Source: Pteria penguin
Lineage: Eukaryota; Mollusca; Bivalvia; Pterioida; Pteriidae
Length of the DNA: 64,000 nucleotides
Direction of reading: 5' to 3'
Assembly: GCA_035048485.1 (NCBI GenBank)
Contig: CM068580.1
Span: 57,427,983 to 57,491,982 of the forward strand
Both the position numbers and the translations under genes were made by a program. Under the pieces are notes generated by a model. The model did no database searches and was not told the origin of the DNA. It was given only the letters and a program-made list of their open reading frames with translations. Positions within the stretch are counted from its first letter, which is position 1. Every line of letters begins with the position of its first letter. Below are positions 1 to 12,700 of the stretch, piece after piece.

Positions 1-29
1 TGTACCTAAATATGTTACGATGGATGCCG

Positions 30-370
30 AGTATTGGATGAGAGCATCTTCACTGAAATCGGAAGGATCTAGGTTTGATTCCTAGGTCCAGCCACAGTTT
101 TTCACCCTGCTTGTTACAGATTGGGTGTCATGAAAATGACTTTCATGTAAGAGTGAACCAGGGTTGATTTCTCTCTTTGATTTCCAGTTTTTGGGAAAAT
201 GTTGGGGAAAGTGTGACATATGCCATGTATTAGCCCAGATAGTTCAATGGTGAGAACATCAGCCCTAAAAGCGAAAAGTTCTGGGTTCGATTTCCAGATC
301 TGGTCATGATTTTTTACCTTGTCTTTTACAATGTTTTACAGTAAAACTTTCTTATTCATGAATGTTTATG
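30..370 (+). repeat. Two diverged tRNA-derived SINE-like copies in tandem
   Basis: Two related segments, about 30-190 and 225-370, each with a T-arm-like stem (CTAGGTTTGATTCCTAG near 90; CTGGGTTCGATTTCCAG near 285) followed by a similar TTTTTCACC/TTTTTTACC-TTGT tract. They resemble the promoter-bearing head of a tRNA SINE. Neither folds into an intact tRNA as I read it. Confidence 0.5.
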
Positions 371-634
371 AGTGCAAGTATTCTATGTCAATAAAACTTT
401 TAACTCCCAAGGTGTGAAATCTGCAAACTTATCCAAACAATATTGTTACTGTACTCTGTGTTTTTAATATTTCTTTTAGCCAGTAATACTGATAAACATT
501 TTGTAGATTTATCTATCTATCACATAAGTATAGTTTTATACATTCAAATTTAATCTTACATTTCTATTTTTTTATTTGACAAGTGACCAGTAGGTCAATG
601 TTATTCATATTGTTCGTACTCCATTGTTTTACAG

Positions 635-776
635 TTAAAACAAGAGATTGAGGACCATAGAGGCCATGTCAACACATTATGCTTCGAAGATGATGGTCAG
701 AAAATGTATTCTGGTGACAGCTCAGGAAACATCATTATCTGGAATGTTTTCATCACAGAGTCACACACTTATTCAG
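635..776 (+). CDS. AHI1: AHI1 exon, WD40 segment 1
   Basis: The acceptor TTTTACAG precedes TTA and the donor is CAG|GTAATT. It enters in phase 0 and leaves one nucleotide over. It encodes a WD40 blade with [20 protein letters not shown] and IIIWNV, the usual GH...SGD..G...IW spacing. No earlier exon is visible between 1 and 634, so the preceding exon is outside the window. Confidence 0.9.
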
Positions 777-3700
777 GTAATTATCTCGAGATCCCTATAA
801 TAACATGATTATGTATGATCTAGTATATGCATAAAAATTTTGTCTGTAAAGAATTGACCGTTCATAGATAAAGATAAGAATACCAGTGCATATACTGTTT
901 TTTTTTTTTAGAGCAAGCATATTTTAGTGCAATATATTGGAAGAAGAGGTCTTTGATATACAGTAAAACTTGCTTACAGTGAATTTTAGGGGTTGTTAAT
1001 AAAAGCTTTGTCATGACCGTAAAATGCTATATTGACACTGCAAAGTTTGTTATATTTTATAATAATTTATACAATACAATAGAAATAAACTGTTGTTTCA
1101 CAAATAAACCAGAACAGTGTACAGTTGCTAAACTGTTTAGATATGCAAAAGCAAACAAAATTTTTTGTTGGTTTGAATTGATTTAAAGAAGTCACTGATC
1201 TTAAATTTCTTTTGTTCAATGTTTATTATTGCAAATTAAATTGCATTTTCAAACAAACATCATTTTATGTTTCTAAAAGTCTCCAGGGCCAAATTCAGTG
1301 AATAGTTGGCTACTGGTATATGATTGAAAGAATGATCGAATGATTATGCACACTTTTAGCTGGGGAAATGAGAAAAACTTTACAGAAAATATAAAACTGC
1401 AATATTCATGTTTGCTATAAGTGAGTTTTACTGTTTTAGCATAGTAATGAATTAGCATGATTTGTCACAGAACTCCTGGCATTGTATGAGCATAGTCATG
1501 AAAAGCAAAATACAGCTTACTAACATAGCTAAGATATGAAGGCTGCTAAACTGAGTACATATTCATTCATGAATCTAAATTTATGATGTAGATGTAACAA
1601 CTATTTTTAGGTTTTCAAGAACTATTTTTAGATATTTTGTAAGACTGAGGCAGTGAATTATAGACCTGATTTATGGACCAGAAAATGTTTTGCAATATGT
1701 ACAGTATTTTTGTGCAAATTTAATGAGAAGCTGTATTGTTATATCTTTAATGGCTTTTTCTATGTTTTGAATGCAAGATTAATAAGATTAATAATATTAT
1801 TATGTCATGTTTCCAAATAAAGAGTTTTTTTGATAATTTTTTAATTACTCAACTCCAAAGTGATAGAAATTGCAAACTGTGCTTTTTGAAATTGCTTGCA
1901 GTCTATAAGTTCATTTTTTTTTTCATTTTTCCTGAAGACATTTATATATGAGCAAGTCTAGATATCAATTTCTTATCAAGAGGTAATAAAAACTTTTAAT
2001 TTGTTTCAATAATTATTGTAAAAGTCCTATATAATATATACCTAATTAGATGAAGATGGTACAGACAAATCAGGTATGTATACACATTTGAGTTGCAGAG
2101 TGCATTTTACACATTCATTTATCTAAGTACATAACACTCTTTTACATAATACTAGTAATACTTTCTTAGAAATTAACCCCAGGGACAAAATGGATATTCA
2201 GTCTTATTAATAGAACAAGCACTTCTCTTAATACTGAAGTAGATATCTATGGCAGTGGATTTTTCAAAATATTATTGTCTTCATGTCCATATTCATTCCC
2301 AAGAACATGCAAATGTGGATTGAAGTGGGCCTTCTAGTATTAAATATTCTTATTCTTGCACTTTGTGGTGAATTGCTAAACTTTGATCTTGAGGTAATAT
2401 TTAATATGGAACTGATTTGCTGTTTGTTGATTTGTGTAGTCTGAGATATTTGTTTCAATTAAAATCAATTGTTTCTTTTTATGTTTTCAAAAGAAATCAA
2501 TAATTGTTAAGAATTCATTAATGTATGAGATTCTGTTTGGTGAATTATTTTATTCTTCATCTTTCTTCATTTAGCTGTTAATTCTTTTTGTCAAGTGTTA
2601 TACAGAAAGGACTTTATAATTACTTTGTAAAAACATAGCATTCATGATCAAACACATATATACAAAAACAATCTTTCTCCTTTATTACATCTAGTAACCA
2701 GTTTCCAAATATATTTGCATTATGGCCATTAAGCTCCATAAAAAAGGCATACTGGATATGATTTACTTATGTACAGTCGAACTTCGTTAACTCAAAATGT
2801 AAGGGACTTTGGAAAACACTCCAAATTTTTGTACTTTAGAGATTTCAAAGTTCTTATTGTTAATACATGTATAATAAATAGAACAGTTGTCTAGACTGCA
2901 TGATTATTCTGGTTTTCCAAAAGTTTTTGAGTTTTTGACAATCGAGTGATCAAAGTGTGACTGTAGTAGATAAGAGAGCATTTGACATTATTCACAGTAC
3001 TAGTGTTTTGTCATACTATACACCTCTAATCAATACATATACACTATGTACACAATTTAAAAAAGAAGGTATTTCTTTTTTTATTCACTTTCTGTTTTGT
3101 TCATAATTCTGAGAATATTTTTTTGTTATTAAGCCTTCAGTGTTCATTTTTAAATTCACTCATTATTATTATTATTCATTTTATTACATATAGTACTTAA
3201 TTTGGGGTATTTGTATAGCATTTGTATCATGTAAATGACACTGACCCTGAGTTTTACCTTATATTTCTTAATTAAGCCTACAGCATCCATTCTAATTCTT
3301 CTGCATTTTTTAATCTTAATAAATAGACTAAAAGAAACAACACAAACACTCTTTGCCGCAAATTTTCGGCCTCCTGGCCTTTATCAAGCAATTGTTAGAA
3401 AAGTACAGAAGAACTATGTAACATCCATCTTTACATGTCTAATATAAACAAGCTTCTCAATAAATAGATCAAGAAAAATCAATTTAAAATCTTATCTTTT
3501 AATTTCTTAGCTACATTATTAATGCAGTTTTGGTCATTCTCTAAGGAACTCCTTTGATAGCTGGAACATTATTCATAAGTATGTTATTAATGTTGAAAAC
3601 CATGAAAAGTATATTTGATGTTTTTTCATGTCACTAGAATCAGAAATCAGGGAACATGTAGCTAGTCTGTCTGTCTGTTTTCTATATGTCTGCTGCAAAC

Positions 3701-6700
3701 AACACTAACATTGATCATAACTTATGAACAGTAAGAGATAGGGGGTTTATTTTTCCCAAGTGTATTCTTGTAACAATACCTTTTTCTTGATATCCAAATG
3801 TTTACCTTGTGTCCTTGACTATAATATATGACCTACTTTTCAAAAACTCTGGACAACAATTGCCATCTTGGGGCATCAATTTTTCACACATCTTGTATAG
3901 ATGTGAGAAAAGGCCTTAGGATCCAATTAAAATATCATTTACTGATAAGCTTAGAAAAAGTAAAAACAGGTTGATTTGATATTAATTTTGAAATTTATCA
4001 TAGAATATCCAAGGATCTGATTTATAGTCTGATTTCACAATTCAAAATCAAATTAACATGAATATGTCTTGTGCTTTTTTATCTTAAAATCTACTGTTAA
4101 TTTTTGTCTTTTGATGATTATAAAAAAATTCCTGGTATGCAAAACTCATTTTATTTTTACTTAAAACTTGAAAAACTTCTATTGTTTCATTATTGGATTG
4201 CTATATCTGTTGTTTATATTTTCAGGTTTCTTGAGAGATTGGACGTTATTTAAGAAAATATCTGACCCAGAACTTAAAGACACATCCATCAATCATCTTC
4301 AGCTTCATCATAATGGCAGACGACTACTTGTTCACTGTCGAGATAATATCATCCGACTCTTTGACCTTCGAGTGTAAGATATCAATTTTGCCAGTGAAGA
4401 ATTCAGTCATGAAATATTATTTGGAAAAACGCCTGGCTCTTTGAGGTGTTAATATTATATATGCATCTAAATTGTCCTTGTAAAAGAATATTTTATACGT
4501 TTTTATGCCCCTGGATCGATAGATCTGGGGCATATTGTTTTTGTCTTGGATGTTTGTTTGTTTGTCTGTCTGTTGTCAACTTTAACCTTGGCTATAACTT
4601 TTGAACCATGAGGGATAGAGACTTCATATTTGACATGTGTACTTATCTGATGAAGCCCTTTCAAATGACACCAAGGTCGATGGCTTTTTGACTTTGACAA
4701 TGACCTTCACGCTAAAAATAACTTTTTGGACTTTGGTGCCACCAGTCGCATTAGTGTTTCACAAACACAGCTTGTATTTGTATATTTTGCGAAAAGGAAA
4801 ATGCTTTACTTGAAACAGATTTTGTTTTTCATATACGTACAACATTTTTACCAATGATTTTCAGGCAACGTATTATGCAAAAATACATTGGAGCAGTCAA
4901 TTTCCGAGAGAGGATACGCAGCACGTTATCTCCATGTGGAACATTTGTTTTCTCTGGAAGTGAAGATAATGCAGCATATGCCTGGAACACAGAAACTGGT
5001 CAGTACTATCGTCATTTATATACGGTATTTATGTCAGCTGTGTACCCATCCAATATTTATGCCTTTAAATTGTGTGATGTGTGATGCTTAAAAAATAGTA
5101 TGAATATAAATGTTAATTGCACAGAAAAATAAACAAAAATATTACATTATTACACTGGTAAATTTTACTAAACTAGAGGGTTGAAATAATTCATTTGTAA
5201 TGAGTACCAAGTAGTGCACAGAAATGTAACTTGCTCGATATGTAATGTACCCTGTAATTTCTTCTGAAAATACAATAAAGTTAAATCTAGAAAATTTCTG
5301 CTTAGCTTATTACCTATAAATAGAAGTCTTTAATAATTTGATAGAGCTGAAGTAAAGTTTTGATATTATGATTATTCTGATCTACATGGAACAAATCAAA
5401 TAATTTTTTTCTATTAGGTTTTAACGATGTATGCGTTTTGTTTGATAGGTGACCAAGTAGCCATGTATTCTGAGCTGAACTACAAGCATCCTGTGACGGA
5501 CGTTGCGTACCATCCGAGAGATCACCTGATGGCCTTGTGTAGCTTGGGCAGTAATCAGCCAATCCTCATCTACAATTATAATTCTCATAGTATGTATTAC
5601 TTCTATAGTAGAATGTTAGAAATGAAGTAAATCACAAGTGCATTGACGATTTCTGTGTCTGAAAGGACTTAGGAGCAGAGATAAGATGAACTGTAGATTT
5701 TCATCTGTGTTATATCTGGGTTCTCAGTCAGGGCAGGTGAGAAGGTCTGCCATATGTCTAGAGTGAGTGTTTTCTTCAAGCACTGTTGTTTTGAGTCCTC
5801 TGCTTACACTTGGTACTACTTATGAATGAAAAGTGTGGAGTAATCCTTGCATATTTAAAGCCAACAGACAAGCAGAGGTATACAATACCAGACATTCAGT
5901 GTGCTTTTTACATTTATCTTGGTTTGCTGCTGCAGTACTTTGGCAGATTGCAGTAATCCAATACCATCGATGGGTGTTAATATTACCTAAATTAAGGAAC
6001 GTTTCTATATTTTTGTATTCCCAAAGATATTATGCAAGTTAGTCGCTACAGTTCATATAGGAAGAATACATGATAAAGGTATAATATGATTTTCAGTTGC
6101 ACAGATTGATGCCGGCCTGTCTCCTAGACATATCATGACAGAGCCAAGAATTCCAGAAGACACTGTTACGCTTATTCCAGGGTGAGTATAAACATATCTA
6201 TAAAAGACTGCTTTAAACAGAAATACCATATATCGTAATTAATCTGAAATTACAAGTTCAGAAGAAGTATGACTTAAGTTTTCTTTCAGAGTTGTATACT
6301 TTTAGGTCTTTTGTTTGTACCCAAAATGTGTTCATTCGGCATCTATATAGGACATGTAGATATATGTTATAAAGAAGTTATTAAAAGCATTTTCCTTTTT
6401 AAGGTCACCAAGAAAAGGAGAGGAAACCTTATCAGCACCCTCTACTGGGAAGATTATGACTAAGGAAGAATTCCAGGTGGCTGCCACTGCTAGATTCGAA
6501 AAAGTGCTCAAAAAACTTCATAGTGCAACAGTAAGTTATTCTCCATTTTCAGGTCCTTAACGTCTAATATGCTTTTGCCAGAAATATTATCACTATTAAC
6601 AATACTTGTAATACAGTTTCATTTTAACATCACAGTTTAATCATTTATTTGAAATCAATGTTTGAAAGGTCATTTATTTTGTTGCTTGTAAAGCAACATG

Positions 6701-9700
6701 ATCACTGGTATCACTTTATCTGGCTTCTGTCTGTGTGTCATTCTGTCTATCTGTCCATCCATTCATTCATCTGTGTGTTTGATGGAAGTCATACTTTTAA
6801 AAAATGCATAGCAGGCAACACAAGTTTTCTGGCAAACACACTGCTTTATGATGTTACAAGAAAAACATTGTTGTGTAACATCAGTTTACAGACAGAACCG
6901 AGTACTTATAAAAATATTCGCTTCCTGTGATTAGAGGTCATTTCAATGCAATAGCCATTTTTCAGTAACCAACATAATGATTGTACAAAAGAAGCAATTT
7001 ATTGTATGTAATGCACAAATTTTTCCTAATGTAGGCAAAAGGATAAGAATAAACTAAATCAGTGATAGCAACTACAACAGGAGGGAGAAATCATCGGACT
7101 AATCATTTTATAAGGACAAATACAACTAGAGCTGTCCTAACAGGACAAATACCCTTATCACATTTTTGCAAAATTATTTTATGTTCCCAGACTTTTTATG
7201 TTTAGTGAAATTATACTGCTTAGTATTGCCATAGGACATTATTGCCCTTCTGTGGGTGTACATTTATATCGTAATGGTTCAATTTGAGGTGAAGGTCATC
7301 AGAGAGATGTAGTGGAGGACATGTTAGGTCAGTCATTACAAGATCTTAGATATGGCTCTTTTACTTTAAACATTTGTATTTTGTTTTTCCTTACTTTAAA
7401 GTGTTGGTATACATGTATGCATGTATAATATCAGATCTTGTCTGGCCTGTCTTTCATTTAAATACCTTATTTCATCTTAAGGCTCAGATGGCATCTACAC
7501 CAGGTATTGATGTTCCAGGGACAGTTGCACCCAGAATGGCACATACTGGTTTTACTTCACTGGATCAGTCAATGACTCCAAGATCTTTGGTAAAACTGTT
7601 TATCTGATTTATTTATATTAGAATCACAGAATATATAAACATGTACTGGTACAGTTAACTTTAATGACTCTGAAAAGAAAATCGATGACACTGTGAAAAG
7701 TGTGAGCTATTTGCTTGTCGAGCTTACATGTATTCCTACTGTAAACCTGTATTATGGACAGATCGATCCCAAACTCTAAATTTTAGTCAATGTGATATTT
7801 GATTTATTGACTTTTAACTGCGTAGCCCTGCAGATTATGTTTTCATGTTATTTACTTATGGAAAAGAATTACATAGCCTTGAAACATAACAAATGAAATT
7901 GAACTAACATTTCAAGTGTAATCATTTTATTTTATATGAAATCATAAGATAAATGTTTAAATTCAGACTTCAAAAACGGAATCATTACATTTATATATCC
8001 ATCAACAAGTTTGTGGTTTTAATCTTTAGAAGTAGACACACAATACACATATTAAACATTTATACTTTTTTTCTGTTAGATGGCTAAACCTCAAGCCTTC
8101 ACACCTCATGCCTCACGCACAATGGACAGTGTTGTGCAACAGCAGCAGTTTGCCTCCACAAATCTCTACCTCAAAACCAGTGACTCCGACTGGAGACCAG
8201 GCTTCAGCGAGGGTATGTCACTGCAATATGTATTTAATCACTCCAAGACGTAAAGTGGTAAAAAATAGGCAAAAAAATTTTCAATGACACATTTTCATGT
8301 GATAGATATTAAAGAGTTTTATTATAGATTTGATTATTTATCTATAAAAATTGGAAAAGAAATTATTGAATATCTTATATTAGTATATTTCCTTTTAGTT
8401 GGAAGACATGGGGCAAGAAGTAGCAGTCCAACTTTCATTGGTCGACCCCCTACGATCGCTCTTACTCAGGTTGGTATCTCAGGTTTTATTATATAATTTT
8501 ACCCATCCATTATATACTACATTGTACATGTAAACTTCCCCTCTCTAGATAGATGTTCAGTGTCGGTACACTGCAATCTATGAAATTAAATATTACAGAT
8601 GGTTTAATATTCTCCTTGAATGTTATTTATTCACGGTGTCTGACTTATCACATATATTGAAAGATGAAAGTTTTAAAATGATTTAATATTTCTGTTTTGT
8701 TTCAGCAATATGGTAAAGCACAGTTCTCTTTCCAAGCACCAGCCGGAAAAGCCGTTCCTAGTTACAAACAGGCAAGACTCTCTCGTTATTATCAAAGGGC
8801 ACTAATATATAAATTATTCTTTTACTTTTTATGAATAACTACAGCAGCTTAAGTCAGAAGGAAAGTGCTTGATTAATTAATCAAAGGATATTTAAAGTAA
8901 AATAACACTAACACTCTATACTGCAAATTTTTGGCTTCTCAGCCATCAAAGGATACTTGAATAGATTAAAGATTGTTAGGTTCTAGAAGTCAAAATGGAT
9001 TAAAGAAAGAGAAGTGAACAGTGCTAAAGTAACAAGTTGAAAATAAGAGATGTAAATAGAACACCAAACTGCAGAAATGAGAGAGAGGAAAAACATTGAA
9101 AAGCAAGATAAAAAAAACGTTCCCCATGTGAAATGAAGAAACTTAAAAAAAGAAAAAAAAAGAGAGCAGAACAATTTTGGCAACATGCAATGAAAGAGTA
9201 AAGATAAAAAAGTTGAATTAATTAATTGATATGATAGGAATAGATGGAAAAGCTAAATCGAAAGGATTAAAATGAAAAAAAGACTGACAATGAATGGGCA
9301 ATGAAATAACCAAAGACAGATACAATGTTAATTGGAATAAGTTTTGTAACATAAGATATTGACCTCGAGTAATATAATTGTTGAGGTATTTACCTCCTGT
9401 CCTTGTTAGGATTCCCATTGTATGTGTGATCACTACAACTCATCCTCTCTCTTTACAGGTGGTAGCTCTATATGACTATAGAGCCCAGAGATCAGATGAG
9501 CTTTCCATCTTCAAGGGTGACGTAATCTCTGTGCTATATAAGGACAATGATAGCTGGTGGATGGGAGAGCTTCCTGATGGTCAGCAAGGATTCTTTCCAG
9601 CTAACTATGTAGCGGAAGAAGGTCAGGTTTCCAACTTTATCATCTAAAATAAAACTGACATTTTTATGAGAAACACTTTAAAAAAATATTCCAGAAATTC

Positions 9701-12700
9701 AAGTAAGGATTGTAAATTTTTCCATTGTTTTTAATAAAGTGTAAATTGCAAAATGGACTTTGATTGTACTTGGTATGTGAACAAAATGCTATTAAATACA
9801 TCGAATAATGGATTTTCCTCCTCTCTAAACTCATGAATTCCCTGCTGACTTGATATTTTTGTATTGTCTACCAGTTATAACCCTTAAAGATCACCATCTT
9901 CTCTTTGTCTGTTTTAACCATGCCATTGGATGGTTTATGTTGAACTTTGCATTTAAAATTGTGGTTATTGAATTTACAATTTTTTTTCAAACAAATCATA
10001 AATTAAGTTATGCTAAACATTGATACTTCTATTTATAGTATATGGTAATGACGATGATGACGGTGGATGGATTTTCCTCCTCTCTAAACTCATGAATTCC
10101 CTGCTGACTTGATATTTTTGTATTGTCTACCAGTTATAACCCTTAAAGATCACCATCTTCTCTTTGTCTGTTTTAACCATGCCATTGGATGGTTTATGTT
10201 GAACTTTGCATTTAAAATTGTGGTTATTGAATTTACAATTTTTTTTCAAACAAATCATAAATTAAGTTATGCTAAACATTGATACTTCTATTTATAGTAT
10301 ATGGTAATGACGATGATGACGGTGGCTCTGATGACAGCAGTGGTAGTGATACAAAGAAGAAAAGGAAGGTAATACAATCTTATTTTCAAGTCTCCATGCA
10401 TACCCATTTTATTTTCGTTTACTTGAACATGGATAATTCAAACTTCCAATAAATTTAAACTAATTTTAGAAGTCCCTATTTTAAGGTAGTATCTAGAAAG
10501 ACCTTTTTAGGTTGCCTAGAAAAAAGTTGGGATGACTAATTTTTTTACTCCTCACATCATTGTTGGCAGTGGCAGCAACTTACATAGACAAGATATTCAC
10601 TGAGCAATACCTTTTGAACCGTAAGAGACCGGGCTTAAATATTTCATATATAGATTCCCTATGCTCAGAACTTTCATTCAAGGTCATGACATTTGACCTA
10701 GTGTCCTTGAACTTTGAACAACTATTCAAAAACTATAATCTGGCTTCTTTGTTTTGAACCTCAAAGGATAAGATTTTGATATTTCACATATGGATTCCTA
10801 GGGTCTTGACTTTTAACCTAATGACTTTGATCTTGGACTCTGGCATACTTTTCCAAAATACGAATCTGGCCTATTTCTTTTGAACTATAAGGAATAAGGC
10901 TTTGACCAGAGCTTTCAGTTAAAGTCATAACTTTTGACCAACTATCACCTAGTGACCTTGACCTTTTACTTTAAAATATTTTTCAAAAATAAGATCCTGA
11001 TGCTTTGAAACATGATTCTCTGAATCTGCTTGTTACATTTCTATCTATTTCTGAAAATCTTCACCCATTTCAAGTTAATTTTTTTGTCTTCTGTCAAGTC
11101 TTGTTAGACTAAGCCTGTCATAACATCTCATATGCATTTGGAGATATCCACTGAAATCTGCATAGCTCATTAATATTGCAAACAGTAATGCATGTGCTTT
11201 TTGATACATAAAGGAAAATGATATCCTCTTTGTGTGTCTTTATTATTAATGCATTCTATTTTGGGGCATAAATATAGATCTATAAGATGATGCACTCCAT
11301 TCATATTTGTATATATGTTCTTACACATGAATATAGTTATCATATTACTTGGCATTGCATAACTATATCATATTAGAACTTGTTTTTGTATCATACTGGA
11401 CACCATGTTCTTACCTCTCTTGCTGATAACTATTTATAAAAATGTATGTACCATCGGTATGTATGGATCCACTGAAGGCAAGTTTTGCCTTAAGATATTT
11501 TGTGTATAGCTTTTAATTATTGAATTTCTGTGGCTTTCCTTATTAATTCAGTTGATCTCGATAATTTGAACTCGAGAATCCCATATTTGAGTTTGAGTTA
11601 TTTCACCTATTTGGTGAGAGCCAGTGTATTGTAGAGGAGGAAAATTGAGAAACCAGAGGGAAAAATCACCATTCCTCTGTTTTTACATTTAGTAGACCTC
11701 TTTACAAATATCATTCAAGATTCAGACTGAAATGAAGTGAGAGACAACATTGGGTTCCATTGCTGCAATTAGTCCACTTTGATACTGAGGTCCCTTCTCC
11801 ACAAACAGGTGAACAATATCTTAATAGTGTCTCATTCAGTAAAAAGATTTGTTTTTATTTCCAGCTGACAGCAGTGAGAACTAAGAGTGGGGAATTAAAA
11901 TTTTTATCTGGGAATGAGGAATCTGAAGATGATGAATTACTGGAATCAACTCGTGGGTAAGGAAATAGCTATACATGTTGTACGAGGATTGATAAAATGT
12001 CTTCCATTACCATGAAATAGAGGGTATAATCACAATTACCACTACCTTAATGCCTTTAGACTTAGTGTTTTACCATATAACACTGGGCAATGCCTATGAC
12101 TGTGGATTTATGCTCAGTACCCTAAAGTACTGATTGACATGAGTCACCATGGGTAGACACCATACACTGTAGTACCAACAAGGACATCATGGGTAGGCAT
12201 TGCACCTTCTAACACTGTGTTTAATACCAGACTCTGTAACACTGACAAAGATACCACAGGTAGGCACTGTACACTCAGACACTGTGTTTAATACCAGACT
12301 TAACTGACAAAGATTACATGGGAAGACATTGGCTCTATAGCACTGTGTTTTAAAGAAACTGTTTAATGCTCTTAAATGCACCATGCGTAAACATTGTACT
12401 TCTTGTGCTTAAAGCCATACTCTTACTCATGCTTACAAAAACACCATTGGTAGACACAATACCCTCCTATTTTAGGCTGACCTTCTTACCATGATATGTT
12501 AAGACACTTCAGTCTCTCTAACACAGGAATAAATCCCATATCCTTAAACACCAAAACACTACAGATAGACACTATTCCCTCTAACACTTGGTTTACATTA
12601 TACCCTAAGTTACAAAGACACCATGGACATACACTATAGTCTCTGACACTGGGTTACACACCATAATATTAAATACTAAGACACTACTGATAGACACTAT

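Noticed and set aside
237..305. Possible tRNA gene
   Set aside because: T-arm and B-box are present, but the acceptor and anticodon stems do not pair; SINE-derived.
4888..5091. 67-codon + strand frame overlapping the AHI1 exon
   Set aside because: Frame-shifted shadow of the WD40 exon 4865-4998.
10039..10066. Second usable copy of the acidic AHI1 exon
   Set aside because: The copy is truncated before its donor, so it cannot be a complete internal exon; treated as part of the tandem duplication.
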